Assembly: GCF_000484535.1 (NCBI RefSeq)
Contig: NC_022600.1
Coordinates: 1,054,001 to 1,118,000 of the forward strand
Direction: 5' to 3'
Length of the DNA stretch: 64,000 nucleotides
Source: Gloeobacter kilaueensis JS1
Lineage (GTDB): Bacteria; Cyanobacteriota; Cyanobacteriia; Gloeobacterales; Gloeobacteraceae
The translations under genes and the position numbers were made by a program. The notes under the pieces are model-generated. The model was not told the DNA's origin. It saw only the letters and a program-made list of their open reading frames with translations, and did no database searches. Numbering within the stretch: position 1 is the first letter of the stretch; each line of letters begins with the position of its first letter. This document shows, in pieces, positions 24,929 to 33,752 of this stretch.

Positions 24929-25172
24929 GACCGGCAAACCTTTGGGAACATGTATCGAATTTAGCGCGTCTACCCGTCCAGCCTGACCAGGATAGACGCA
25001 CAGTACTACTCCACCAGAATTTGGAGCGATACTGGCTTGCATGGGCTTTCAAGTCATCAGTACGAATCTTCTCTCCCAGGGGAGGCAAAGGTTACAGTCA
25101 GACCTTATGTATAGGGACATGTATGGAAATATCTGTTACGCTCTTATCGCTTCGTCCAACAAATAGTTTCTG

Positions 25173-26747
25173 ATGAACGTTCTTTTGTTCTCGCCCATCT
25201 TTCCAAAAACCTTCTGGTCCTTCGAGCGCGTTCTCAACTTGATCGGTCGCAAGGTGCTTCTGCCGCCCCTGGGGCTGGTGACAGTAGCGGCGATGTTGCC
25301 CAGGCACTGGTCGCTGCGTCTGGTAGATCGCAACGTGCGAGCTGAGACGGAGGCGGACTGGCAGTGGGCCGATCTGATCTTGATCTCAGCGATGATGGTT
25401 CAAAAAGAAGACTTTCTGCACCTGATTGGCGAGGGCGTGCGCCGGGGCAAAAAAGTCGCCGTCGGCGGTCCCTATCCCACTTCGATGCCGACGGACGCTG
25501 AACGGGCCGGGGCGCACTATCTGGTGCTCGACGAAGGGGAGCTGACAATTCCGATGTTTATAGCTGCCCTCGAGCGCGGAGAACAAAGCGGCACTTTCCG
25601 GGCTGCAGAAAAGCCAGACATCACCGCTACACCCGTACCGCGCTTCGACCTGCTGGAGCTGTCGGCCTACGATTCGATGTCGGTGCAATTTTCGCGGGGC
25701 TGCCCCTTTCAGTGCGAATTTTGCGACATCATCGTGCTCTATGGCCGCAAACCGCGCACCAAGACCCCCGAGCAGTTGCTCGCCGAATTGCAGGCACTGG
25801 TGGATCTAGGTTGGGACCGCTCGGTGTTCGTCGTCGATGACAACTTCATCGGCAACCAGCGCAACGTCAAGCGAATGCTTAAAGCCTTGATTCCCTGGAT
25901 GCAGCAGCGCGGCTTTCCTTTTCGCTTTACAACCGAAGCTTCTGTCAATCTGGCTGAGGATGCGGAGTTGATGGAGTTGATGGTTGAAGCGGGATTCGAT
26001 TCGGTCTTTCTGGGCATCGAGACGCCCGACGAAGAGAGCCTCAACCTCACCCAAAAATTTCAGAACAACCGCAAGCCCCTGAGTGAGTCCTGTCGGCAGA
26101 TCACCCAGGCTGGGCTGAGGCTGCTTGCCGGTTTTATCATCGGCTTCGACGGCGAAAAATCGGGCGCGGGGGAGCGGATCGTGCGTTTTGTCGAGCAGAC
26201 GGCGATTCCCGATGCCATGTTCAGCATGTTGCAGGCTCTTCCGGGCACAGCCCTCTGGAGTCGCCTTGAGCGGGAAGACCGCCTGGTCGATGTCGGCGAC
26301 GGCATGAACCAGAGCACCCTGATGAACTTTGTGCCAACCCGGCCCATCGACCAGATCGCTGAGGAGTACGTGCAGGCGTTCTGGGAACTGTACGAACCGG
26401 CGCGCTTTATCAGGCGCTGCTACCGCCATGCGCTCGAACTGGGGATGCCCAAGGGCAAGCGTCCTTTCAAGCTGCCTGCCCTGCCCGAGATGCGCGGTCT
26501 ATTGCAGATTGTCTGGCTGCAGGGTGTGCAGCGCGCCCGGACCCGACGGCTCTTCTGGGCGCAGCTGTGGGATCTGCTGCGGCGCAATCCCCAGGCTCTG
26601 GGAGCTTACCTCACCGTCTGTGCCCACGGCGAGCATTTTTTTGAGTTTCGCGAGGAAATCCGCGCTAAGATTCACCTGCAGCTGGCAGGCTCCGGTCTGG
26701 GGGCGGCGATTGGCGAAACGATCGCCACGCGCAGCCGCCCAGCGTGA
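25173..26747 (+). CDS. B12-binding-domain radical SAM protein
   Basis: The 524-residue protein has an N-terminal cobalamin-binding-like Rossmann domain (MNVLLFSPIFPKTFWSFERV, VGGPYPTSMP). The radical SAM core follows, with the cluster motif RGCPFQCEFCD (CxxxCxxC) near residue 175, then VFVVDDNFIGN and FLGIETPDEESL. The C-terminal DUF4070-like part contains YEPARFIRRCYRH. Relatives include methyltransferases and hopanoid or bacteriochlorophyll enzymes; substrate cannot be assigned. The gene is monocistronic and divergent from phoD. Confidence 0.9.
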   Translation: MNVLLFSPIFPKTFWSFERVLNLIGRKVLLPPLGLVTVAAMLPRHWSLRLVDRNVRAETEADWQWADLILISAMMVQKEDFLHLIGEGVRRGKKVAVGGPYPTSMPTDAERAGAHYLVLDEGELTIPMFIAALERGEQSGTFRAAEKPDITATPVPRFDLLELSAYDSMSVQFSRGCPFQCEFCDIIVLYGRKPRTKTPEQLLAELQALVDLGWDRSVFVVDDNFIGNQRNVKRMLKALIPWMQQRGFPFRFTTEASVNLAEDAELMELMVEAGFDSVFLGIETPDEESLNLTQKFQNNRKPLSESCRQITQAGLRLLAGFIIGFDGEKSGAGERIVRFVEQTAIPDAMFSMLQALPGTALWSRLEREDRLVDVGDGMNQSTLMNFVPTRPIDQIAEEYVQAFWELYEPARFIRRCYRHALELGMPKGKRPFKLPALPEMRGLLQIVWLQGVQRARTRRLFWAQLWDLLRRNPQALGAYLTVCAHGEHFFEFREEIRAKIHLQLAGSGLGAAIGETIATRSRPA

Positions 26748-26887
26748 ATCTGAACACACCAGCAAACATGCCCCGCCGGCAGGGCTCGACACGGACAAAT
26801 CGATCCGTGCTAGGGTGGAGCGGCTAAGCCAGCGGTAAAGTCACTTTCAGGTCCTTTGCAGTTGGTCAGTTTTTTTGGAGACAGACG

Positions 26888-27223
26888 GTGACGATATTTG
26901 TTGGCAACCTGCCTTTTTCTGCTACCGAGCAGGAACTCGTGGACGCCTTTGCCGAGTACGGCGAAGTCAAATCGGTGAAGATCCCGACCGACCGTGAGAC
27001 GGGTCGGCCCCGGGGGTTTGCTTTCGTCGAGATGGACGAATCTGCCGAGGCCAAGGCGATCGAAGAGCTGGACGGGGCGACCTGGAACAACCGCGAATTG
27101 CGCGTCAACAAGGCCGAACCGCGACCCGAACGCGGCGGCGGTGGCGGCGGCGGTGGCTATCGCGGCGGCGGTGGCGGTCGCAGTGGCGGTGGCGGCGGTG
27201 GCGGTCGGGATCGCCGCTATTAA
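26888..27223 (+). CDS. RRM-domain glycine-rich RNA-binding protein
   Basis: A GTG start at 26888 follows TTTGGAGACAGACG, a clear ribosome site. The 111-residue protein has an RRM (RNP2 IFVGNLPF, RNP1 RGFAFVEM) and a C-terminal glycine/arginine tail (GGGGGGGGYRGGGGGRSGG). This is the classic cyanobacterial Rbp architecture of cold-induced RNA chaperones. A strong hairpin follows the stop, and a DEAD-box helicase and S21 lie downstream. Confidence 0.95.
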   Translation: MTIFVGNLPFSATEQELVDAFAEYGEVKSVKIPTDRETGRPRGFAFVEMDESAEAKAIEELDGATWNNRELRVNKAEPRPERGGGGGGGGYRGGGGGRSGGGGGGGRDRRY

Positions 27224-27243
27224 GCCCTCCCATTCCGGTTTGA

Positions 27244-27284
27244 CCCGTCTTCTGACACGTATCAGAAGACGGGAGCGGCTTTTT
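27244..27284 (+). terminator. Strong hairpin terminator after rbp gene
   Basis: CCCGTCTTCTGA (27244-27255) pairs perfectly with TCAGAAGACGGG (27262-27273); AGCGGC and a T-run follow. It should limit read-through into the helicase gene. Confidence 0.8.
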
Positions 27285-27373
27285 GCGAAGCAAAAAAGCA
27301 ATGGTGTCCGGTGGAGCGCGGTTGACCTCAGCCGCGCTCTGTCGGACGTTTTAACCTGTAGGCACCCCAAGCT

Positions 27374-28681
27374 ATGACCTTTTCACAATTGAATCTGCAC
27401 CTGGCGTTGCTGCGCGGCATCGAGGAGATGGGCTTCAACCAGCCGACGGCAATCCAGTCTGAGGCCATTCCCCCAGCTCTGGCCGGCCACGATGTGCTGG
27501 CCTGTGCGATGACCGGTAGCGGCAAGACGGCTGCTTTCTTGCTGCCGATTCTGCAGCGGCTACTCGATGAACCGCGCGGGACGACCCGTGCCCTCATCCT
27601 CACCCCGACGCGGGAACTGGCAACCCAGATTCAAGAACATTTTGTTCAGCTCGCCCGGCACACGCGCCTGCGCAGCGCGGTGATCATGGGCGGCGTCCCG
27701 GCAGCTCCCCAGATTCGGGCACTCAAAAGCGGCGTCGAGGTGCTGATTGCCACACCCGGTCGCCTGCTCGATCACCTGGACCAGTCCTACACCCGTCTGT
27801 CCGGCCTCGAGGTTCTGGTCCTCGACGAAGCGGACCGAATGCTGGATATGGGCTTTTTACCGGCGATCCGCCAGGTGCTTTCCCATCTGCCCGCCCGGCG
27901 GCAGACGCTGTTTTTCTCGGCGACGATGCCCCGGCCCATCGCCCGGCTGGCAAGAGAAATCCTCAAGCAGCCGTTTTCGATCAATCAGGAGCGTCAGGCC
28001 GCTCCCGCTACCGGCCTCACCCAGAGCGCCTACCCGGTGGCCCAGGAACTGAAGGCGAGGCTGTTGCTGCAGCTTATTGCCCACGAGCGGATGCGTCAGG
28101 TGATCGTCTTCACGCGCACCAAACACCGGGCAAACCGGCTGGCTGAATTGCTCACCGCCGCCGGAGTAAGCTGCGATCGCATCCACGGCAACCGCACCCA
28201 GGCCCAGCGCACCCAGGCGCTCGAAAGCTTCAAAAGCGGCAAATGCCAGGTTCTTGTAGCGACCGATATCGCCGCACGGGGCCTCGATATCGAAGCGCTC
28301 GGCCATGTCGTCAACTTCGATGTGCCCCAGGTGGCCGAAGATTATATTCACCGCGTCGGTCGTACCGCCCGTGCCGAGCGCACCGGCGATGCGATCACCT
28401 TCGTCGCCCCCGACGAGGAGGAGCGCTGGCGAGCGATCGAGCGGGCAATCGGCAAGCGCCTGCCCCGGCTGACGCTCGCCGGTTTCGACTACAAGGCGAC
28501 CCCCGCCCAACCGCTGGAGGTACCGATCCGCGAGCGGATCGCCGCGATCCGCTCTGCCAAGACGGAGGAGCGGGCGCGGGCTACAGCCAAAGCCGAGCGC
28601 AAGGCCCAACGGCAACCGGCCCAGGCCCATTCCCGGCCAGAGGCGAAGCGGCCTGCGCTCAGAAAACGGGCCTCGGCCTGA
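27374..28681 (+). CDS. DEAD-box RNA helicase (RhlE/CrhR-like)
   Basis: The 435-residue protein has the full set of motifs: Q motif GFNQPTAIQ, Walker [33 protein letters not shown] in [16 protein letters not shown] in FFSATMPRP, and the C-terminal [13 protein letters not shown] and [14 protein letters not shown] basic Lys/Arg/Ala-rich tail of about 60 residues follows. Such helicases unwind structured RNA, notably in the cold. The gene lies between a glycine-rich RRM gene and rpsU, a grouping that suggests a cold-response RNA module. Confidence 0.95.
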   Translation: MTFSQLNLHLALLRGIEEMGFNQPTAIQSEAIPPALAGHDVLACAMTGSGKTAAFLLPILQRLLDEPRGTTRALILTPTRELATQIQEHFVQLARHTRLRSAVIMGGVPAAPQIRALKSGVEVLIATPGRLLDHLDQSYTRLSGLEVLVLDEADRMLDMGFLPAIRQVLSHLPARRQTLFFSATMPRPIARLAREILKQPFSINQERQAAPATGLTQSAYPVAQELKARLLLQLIAHERMRQVIVFTRTKHRANRLAELLTAAGVSCDRIHGNRTQAQRTQALESFKSGKCQVLVATDIAARGLDIEALGHVVNFDVPQVAEDYIHRVGRTARAERTGDAITFVAPDEEERWRAIERAIGKRLPRLTLAGFDYKATPAQPLEVPIRERIAAIRSAKTEERARATAKAERKAQRQPAQAHSRPEAKRPALRKRASA

Positions 28682-28716
28682 CAAAGTCTTCAGTACATCA
28701 ACTTGAGGAGGGAGCG

Positions 28717-28899
28717 ATGGCGCAGGTTAGACTCGGCGAGAACGAGACGATTGAATCGGCCCTGCGCCGCTTCAAACGGGTCGTCTCCAAGGCGGGTATC
28801 CTTGCCGATGCAAAGCGGCATCGCCACTTCGAGACAGCGGTCGAAAAACGGCGGCGCAAGGCGGTGGCCCGGCAGCGCCGCAAATATTCCCGCTCCTGA
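28717..28899 (+). CDS. rpsU: 30S ribosomal protein S21
   Basis: A 60-residue basic protein starts at 28717 after GAGGAGGGAGCG, a strong ribosome site. It has [33 protein letters not shown] and a [14 protein letters not shown] tail, all typical S21. S21 takes part in early mRNA binding on the 30S subunit. It starts 35 bases after the helicase and is probably co-transcribed with it. Confidence 0.95.
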   Translation: MAQVRLGENETIESALRRFKRVVSKAGILADAKRHRHFETAVEKRRRKAVARQRRKYSRS

Positions 28900-28912
28900 G
28901 AGGCACTTTTTT

Positions 28913-29386
28913 TTAACGGTCTCGATATAACTGTTGCAACTGCCGCAGCAGCTCTCCTGCTGCGTCGCCCTGGGCTCCGACAGTGGCCGTGCGCGGCTCG
29001 TGCCAGTCCAGTCGAATGCGCAGGTAATTTTCTGGCAGCTCGCTGAGCCGCTCTGCCCATTCGATAGCGACGATCGCCGGTTGTTCCCAGAGTTCTTCGA
29101 GGCCGAGGGCCGGTACTTCCTGTGGTTCGAGCCGGTAGAGATCGATGTGGATGAGCGGCCAGGGCCCACCGCCGTACTCTTCGATCAAAGAAAAAGTCGG
29201 CGAGGTGACCGGCTCGCCGATGCCCAGCTCATGGGCCAGACCCTGAATGCAGGTCGTCTTGCCCGAGCCTAGATCGCCGTAAAACAGCAGTACCACCGCT
29301 GGCTGCCAGCAACGGGCGAGCCTCGCTCCCAATTCCAGCGTCGCGTGCCGGTCCGCGAGCAAGATCTTCACAGCCAAATGTGACAA
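28913..29386 (-). CDS. tsaE: tRNA t6A threonylcarbamoyladenosine synthesis ATPase TsaE
   Basis: This 157-residue protein has Walker A GDLGSGKTTCIQGLA, switch-like TSPTFSLIEEY, and HIDLYRLEPQEVPALGLEEL with IVAIEWAERL. That is the complete TsaE signature. It is the ATPase that resets the TsaB-TsaD complex making t6A on ANN-decoding tRNAs. The gene converges with rpsU (13 bases apart) and is divergent from the NYN gene. Confidence 0.94.
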   Translation of the reverse strand: MSHLAVKILLADRHATLELGARLARCWQPAVVLLFYGDLGSGKTTCIQGLAHELGIGEPVTSPTFSLIEEYGGGPWPLIHIDLYRLEPQEVPALGLEELWEQPAIVAIEWAERLSELPENYLRIRLDWHEPRTATVGAQGDAAGELLRQLQQLYRDR

Positions 29387-29417
29387 ACTTGAAACATAAG
29401 CAAGCCTGGAAACGGCA

Positions 29418-29936
29418 GTGCAGACGATTCTACTGGTCGATGGCTACAACGTGGTCGGCAGCTGGCCAAAGCTGGTGCGCCTGCGAGACAGTGTCAGCCT
29501 TGAGGCGGCAAGAAACGCCCTCATCGAGCAGTTAGCTGACTTTGCCAGTTTTCGCGGCTACTACACGGTGCTGGTCTTCGACTCGCAGCTGGTGCTCTCA
29601 CCTCTGGCACGGAAGGTAGAGACGGCCAGCCTTGAGATTTGCTTTACCGACTACGAACAGACAGCGGACAGTTTTATCGAAAAATTTAGCTACGAGCTAT
29701 TGCGCGAGGGAAGGCGGGTGATGGTGGCCACTTCCGACCGGGCCCAGCAGTTGCTGATCCTCGCCCAGGGAGCAGGCTGGCTCTCGGCCCAGCAGCTACT
29801 TAAAGAAGTCAAGGCTGCCCGCCACCAGATGGACGAACAATTGCAGCAGCGCCGCCGCCAGCCGGGCCGCAAGCTCGCCGATCACCTCGATCCTGGGGTA
29901 CTCGAGCGCTTTGCCCGCTGGCGGCAGGGCGAATAG
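29418..29936 (+). CDS. NYN-domain (YacP/Rae1-like) putative ribonuclease
   Basis: A GTG-initiated 172-residue protein begins MQTILLVDGYNVVGSWPKL, with the invariant Asp and YN of the YacP/NYN family, then VLVFDSQLV and SFIEKFSYELL with MVATSDRAQQ. YacP homologues include Rae1, a ribosome-associated mRNA endonuclease. The C-terminus is Arg/Gln-rich. coaX follows after an 11-base gap, so they form an operon. Target RNA is unknown. Confidence 0.88.
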   Translation: MQTILLVDGYNVVGSWPKLVRLRDSVSLEAARNALIEQLADFASFRGYYTVLVFDSQLVLSPLARKVETASLEICFTDYEQTADSFIEKFSYELLREGRRVMVATSDRAQQLLILAQGAGWLSAQQLLKEVKAARHQMDEQLQQRRRQPGRKLADHLDPGVLERFARWRQGE

Positions 29937-29947
29937 GAGAGCCGAGG

Positions 29948-30646
29948 GTGTGGCTCGCGGTCAATATCGGCAACAGCCGCCAGCACTGGGGCTGGTTCGA
30001 TCAAAGTACGCTCGTCGCAGTGGCCGATTACCCGCTCGATTACTGGGATAGGGGGTCTATCGCTCAAGCAGAAGCGGTGATCGTCGCCTCGGTGGTGCCC
30101 GAAGCGCTCGCGCCCTGGCAGGCGGCGGGAGCGCAGATCCTGACACTCGAAGCGCTACCGCTGGCCGGTACTTACACAGGTCTTGGCATCGACCGGGCAC
30201 TGAATCTCATCGCGGCAGCCGACGCCTGCGGGCTGCCGGTGCTGGTGGTCGATCTGGGCACGGCAATTACCGTCAGCAGCAGCGATAGCGAGGGCCGCTT
30301 TGGCGGGGGTTGCATTCTACCGGGCTTTCGCACCCAGTTTCGCGCCCTCGCCCAGGACGCAGCCGCGCTGCCGGAGGTGGTCCTGCCGGAGATGGTGCCG
30401 GCGTTGCTGTCATTTTCTACGGTCGAAGCGATTCAGGCCGGAGTCGCCCACGTTGCCCTGCTGGGCCTCCAGCACATCCTCCAGCAGTGGAAGATCCAGT
30501 GGGCCGGGGGGATCACCGTCGCTACCGGCGGCGATAGCCCCTGGGTACAAAAGCAGAGGCCGGACCTGTTCGACGTCTACGAGCCCCACCTGACGCTCTG
30601 GGGAATTCAAGTGACCCGGTGTGCGCGGCAAGCCCACACATCGTAA
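29948..30646 (+). CDS. coaX: Type III pantothenate kinase
   Basis: The GTG start at 29948 follows AGGAGAGCCGAG. The 232-residue protein has the CoaX motifs in divergent cyanobacterial form: WLAVNIGNSRQHWGW (phosphate-binding loop), LGIDRALNLIAA, VVDLGTAITVS and GGGCILPGF. It phosphorylates pantothenate in the first step of CoA synthesis. The protein is a little short compared with other CoaX proteins, and the first-motif Asp is replaced by Asn (VNIGNS). Confidence 0.9.
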   Translation: MWLAVNIGNSRQHWGWFDQSTLVAVADYPLDYWDRGSIAQAEAVIVASVVPEALAPWQAAGAQILTLEALPLAGTYTGLGIDRALNLIAAADACGLPVLVVDLGTAITVSSSDSEGRFGGGCILPGFRTQFRALAQDAAALPEVVLPEMVPALLSFSTVEAIQAGVAHVALLGLQHILQQWKIQWAGGITVATGGDSPWVQKQRPDLFDVYEPHLTLWGIQVTRCARQAHTS

Positions 30647-30673
30647 AATCGGGGCACCGTCCACGTGGCTGCA

Positions 30674-31207
30674 ATGAAAAAATCTATTCTTTCAGGGTGC
30701 CTGCTCCTGCTCATACCAGTTTTCGCCGCCTCCGCCCAGACGGGCACCCGTCAGGCCACCGCCGCCCTGGTCGATAGCAACGGCCAGACCGTAGGCACCG
30801 CTGCCCTCAGCCAGTCCTCCGCCGGCGTGTTGAGCGTCAAGCTCGATGTCAAGGGACTGCCGCCGGGCGAGCACGGCATTCATTTTCACGCCGTCGGCCT
30901 GTGCGAGGGGCCAGGCTTTACTTCAGCAGGTGGCCACTTCAATCCGGCCACCAGACAGCACGGCCTCGAAAATCCCAAGGGGGCGCACGCGGGTGATCTG
31001 CCCAATCTGAGCGTCGCAGCCGACGGAACCGCCAGCTACAGCGCCACCGACGTGCGCGCCTCCCTCGAACCGAACGCCTTCAATAACCTCCTCGACAGCG
31101 ACGGCACGGCCCTCATCATCCATGCCCGGCCCGACGATCTCAAGAGCGATCCGGTGGGCAACAGTGGAGCCCGCATTGCCTGCGGTGTGCTGAAGCCCGC
31201 CAAATAA
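30674..31207 (+). CDS. sodC: Superoxide dismutase [Cu-Zn], exported
   Basis: From the ATG at 30674 (MKKSILSGC) or 30665, about 177 residues with a signal peptide ending AASAQ. Copper and zinc ligands are in [24 protein letters not shown] and [12 protein letters not shown], and the disulfide partner is in GARIACGV. It converts superoxide in the periplasm. Family length and all metal-site motifs are present. The gene is convergent with the small secreted protein at 31224. Confidence 0.94.
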   Translation: MKKSILSGCLLLLIPVFAASAQTGTRQATAALVDSNGQTVGTAALSQSSAGVLSVKLDVKGLPPGEHGIHFHAVGLCEGPGFTSAGGHFNPATRQHGLENPKGAHAGDLPNLSVAADGTASYSATDVRASLEPNAFNNLLDSDGTALIIHARPDDLKSDPVGNSGARIACGVLKPAK

Positions 31208-31223
31208 GCGTGCGCTCGGGTGG

Positions 31224-31499
31224 CTAGGAAGCTTTCTTCTTGACGTCGCTGGTCTTGTTTTTGACGTCCTTGGTCATCTCGGCGCGCTGGGCCTTGGCCC
31301 GCCTGTCGGACTTGACCTGACGCTCGCGCATCTCGGAGAGCGTGTTGTCCTTTTCTTTGGTGGTCGTTTTGGTCTCGGTCTTATCGGTCATCTTCTGCCT
31401 GGAGGTGGTCTCCGGTGTGCTGGTCTGAGCCAGGGCCGGGACGACGAAGCTGCCCAGGAGGCTGAAGGCAGCGAGCACGGCGACGAGTGAGCGTTGCAT
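31224..31499 (-). CDS. Small secreted, highly charged protein
   Basis: The 91-residue protein has a clear signal peptide (MQRSLVAVLAAFSLLGSFVV, cleavage after ALA). The mature part is rich in Lys, Thr, Glu and Arg (TDKTETKTTTKEKDN, DVKNKTSDVKKKAS), probably disordered or helical. There is no recognised family. It converges with sodC, 16 bases apart. Confidence 0.75.
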   Translation of the reverse strand: MQRSLVAVLAAFSLLGSFVVPALAQTSTPETTSRQKMTDKTETKTTTKEKDNTLSEMRERQVKSDRRAKAQRAEMTKDVKNKTSDVKKKAS

Positions 31500-31600
31500 A
31501 GGAATACTCCGTGAGAGAAAGAACGGATTTCTGAGTCCATCTTGCGCGTGCCTCGGGCAACGGGGGTCTTCCCGAGGGTGGAACCTGTCCGTTCAACTCT

Positions 31601-33022
31601 CTACCAGAATTTGATCCGCCGCCCGGCAAACACACACATGCGCAACAGCAACAGTCCCTCGCGAAAGTGGGCGATGTTGGACTGGCCATAGACGCGGGGC
31701 TGGTAGCGAATCGGCACCTCGACGATCTGCAGGTTCAATTTGGCCGCTCCAAAGAGCAGATCAAAGTCGCCGAAGGGGTCGAAGTCGCCAAAGTAGGTTC
31801 GCCCGGCGGCGATCTTACGGTAGTCCGTCCGCCAGAGAACTTTGGTGCCGCAGAGGGTGTCCTTGAGCGGCTGATCGAGCAGGTACGAAAAGACCGCGCC
31901 AAAAAATTTGTTGGCGAGGGTGTTGAGCCAGGGCATCGCCTGGCGCGAGCGCGGATAGATGAGGCGCGAGCCGTTGATAAATTCGCCCCGACCAGAGGCG
32001 ATCACCCTAAAGAATTTGGGCAGATCCTCGGGGGGCACCGTCAGATCGGCGTCGAGAATGAAGAGCACGTCGCCTGTCGCCTGCTCGAAGGCAAAGCGCA
32101 CCGCGTCCCCTTTGCCCCGGCCCGGTTGCTGAAAGATCCGGATCTCCCAGCGCCCGGCGTACTCGCGGGCCGCCTGAACGATCACAGCCCAGGTATCATC
32201 CTGCGAGTGGCCCTCCACAAAGATCACCTCGGTGCGGCTGCCCAGTTTCGGCAGCCGCTCAAGCGCAGCGCGAATATTGCCCGACTCGTTGCGGGCCGGA
32301 ATGATCACCGAGCAACTCGGTAGCGCATCGCCCCAGGCCGCAGGCGAACGGGCGACGATGTACTGGGTGAGGCACAGGTGCTCGACGAGGGGCAGGCGGG
32401 CGACGTAGCGGTTCAGCCAGTTAGAGACCAGAGGCACCCGGCGCGGCACCAAAAGCCGCCGTCCCTGCTTGACGACCGTGTAGCCCGTGATCGCCAGCAG
32501 ACTGCGCACGTCGGCCACCGACAACCAGTTTTGTGCCGGTTGGGGCATCCGCTCGCCGATGCGCTCGCCGATGCGCAGGATAGGCTCCCAGAGATAGTTG
32601 TGAAAAAGAATGACGACGCGGGTGCGGTGGTGGCAGTAGGGCAAAAGCTGCTCTAAGACCGTCTGCACATCCGCCAGATAACCGACCACACCGGCCAGCA
32701 GAATATAGTCGAAGCGCTGCTCACCTAGCTCCAGCTTCTCAGCGTCCTGACAGAGAAACTGCAGATCGGGGTGGCGCTCGCGGGCCAGAGCGACCATCGA
32801 AGCGCTGAAGTCGATACCAAGACCCGCCCCACAGCCTAGCGCAGCGAGCAGATCGCCGTTACCCGAGCCAATTTCAAGAACCCGGCTTCCCTGGGGAATC
32901 AAAAACCGGCACAGCGCCTCGATGTCCTGGTAGTAGTAGCGGTTGCGCCGCCGCCAGCGCTCCAGGCTGTAGGCCACCGCCTCGAAGTGCTTCTGGACTT
33001 CTTCTTTGTAGGAATAGTTCAT
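31601..33022 (-). CDS. Fusion of SAM methyltransferase and family 2 glycosyltransferase
   Basis: This is a 473-residue two-domain protein. Residues about 1-215 form a class I methyltransferase (VLEIGSGNGDLLAALG, GIDFSASMVALARER, LLAGVVGYLADV). Residues about 235-473 form a GT2 domain with CSVIIPARNESGNI, EGHSQDDT, RGKGDAVRFAF, LFILDADLTVPPED and PLKDTLCGTKV. The latter resembles dolichol-phosphate-mannose-synthase-like enzymes. The fusion suggests lipid-linked sugar or polysaccharide modification in the cytosol. Direction on the minus strand; no operon partner is evident. Confidence 0.88.
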   Translation of the reverse strand: MNYSYKEEVQKHFEAVAYSLERWRRRNRYYYQDIEALCRFLIPQGSRVLEIGSGNGDLLAALGCGAGLGIDFSASMVALARERHPDLQFLCQDAEKLELGEQRFDYILLAGVVGYLADVQTVLEQLLPYCHHRTRVVILFHNYLWEPILRIGERIGERMPQPAQNWLSVADVRSLLAITGYTVVKQGRRLLVPRRVPLVSNWLNRYVARLPLVEHLCLTQYIVARSPAAWGDALPSCSVIIPARNESGNIRAALERLPKLGSRTEVIFVEGHSQDDTWAVIVQAAREYAGRWEIRIFQQPGRGKGDAVRFAFEQATGDVLFILDADLTVPPEDLPKFFRVIASGRGEFINGSRLIYPRSRQAMPWLNTLANKFFGAVFSYLLDQPLKDTLCGTKVLWRTDYRKIAAGRTYFGDFDPFGDFDLLFGAAKLNLQIVEVPIRYQPRVYGQSNIAHFREGLLLLRMCVFAGRRIKFW

Positions 33023-33053
33023 CGACCGGCAGCACCGGACGGTAACGCAAGAG

Positions 33054-33143
33054 CTACTTTCGCTCGGACTGGACCCAGACGATGATCAAAAAACCGCAAC
33101 AGACCAGAACCAGCAACGCAATCGCAAGCAGTGCAATACTCAT
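33054..33143 (-). CDS. Single-helix membrane miniprotein (29 aa)
   Basis: The ATG at 33143 is preceded by GGAGGTGATAAAGG, a near-perfect anti-Shine-Dalgarno match. The product is 29 residues, one hydrophobic helix (ALLAIALLVLVCCGFLIIVW) followed by VQSERK. It faintly resembles PsbM-type tails (LIxxYVQT) but lacks the conserved N-terminal part, so I do not name it. It lies between the fusion glycosyltransferase gene and the ferredoxin gene, all minus strand. Confidence 0.55.
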   Translation of the reverse strand: MSIALLAIALLVLVCCGFLIIVWVQSERK

Positions 33144-33208
33144 CGAACCTTTATCACCTCCGGTGCCCGTCCTCCAAACAGAATAGCACCCACCCTAAAA
33201 AACGAAGT

Positions 33209-33505
33209 CTAAGGCTTGACGCGCACACCCAGTTCACCCGATACGACCGTCTGGCAGGCGAGCCGATAGGAGACCGGCTTGTTGCGCAACTTTTGCTCCT
33301 CGACGGCGGTGCGCTCACTGAGTTGCTCGGCTCCGGTGAGAATCTCGACGACGCAGGTGCCGCACTGACCGACGCCGCCGCAGTTGAGCAGCTTGGCCAT
33401 GCCTTTGTAGATGTCGATGCTATTTTTGAGGAGCGCATCGCGCAGGATGGTGCCGTCCATGACGTAGATGTCGGTTTGCTGAGGCTTGATGTGGATCGTT
33501 GCCAT
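33209..33505 (-). CDS. 2Fe-2S plant-type ferredoxin-like protein
   Basis: From the ATG at 33505 a 98-residue protein carries the 2Fe-2S motif CGGVGQCGTC (CxxxxxCxxC) with a distal Cys in YRLACQTVV. The start IHIKPQQTDIYVMDG is typical of the cyanobacterial short ferredoxin-like group. It is an electron carrier; the redox partner is unknown. It is divergent from psbB. Confidence 0.9.
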   Translation of the reverse strand: MATIHIKPQQTDIYVMDGTILRDALLKNSIDIYKGMAKLLNCGGVGQCGTCVVEILTGAEQLSERTAVEEQKLRNKPVSYRLACQTVVSGELGVRVKP

Positions 33506-33752
33506 AGGTGCCCTGCCAGCGAAATTCCAGTCCTCTATCGGCAACCGCTCCCCTCGATCCCCGGCTTTGTTACAGGAGTGAAAAGCCTTGTAAAAAAGAG
33601 TTGCGCGGTTGCTGAGCATTGGTTACACTTCTTTATACTGTTTTCCAAGACCTGCGGCAATAAAAAAAGCGGTTCTTACGGGCAAAGAGTATAGGCGCGC
33701 TGGATGGCGGGCCCAACGCGGATAACTGGCACAGTTAAGGAGGACGAGTTCG

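Noticed and set aside
33054-33143. Naming the miniprotein PsbM
   Set aside because: Only the tail weakly resembles PsbM; the conserved N-terminal residues and length are missing.
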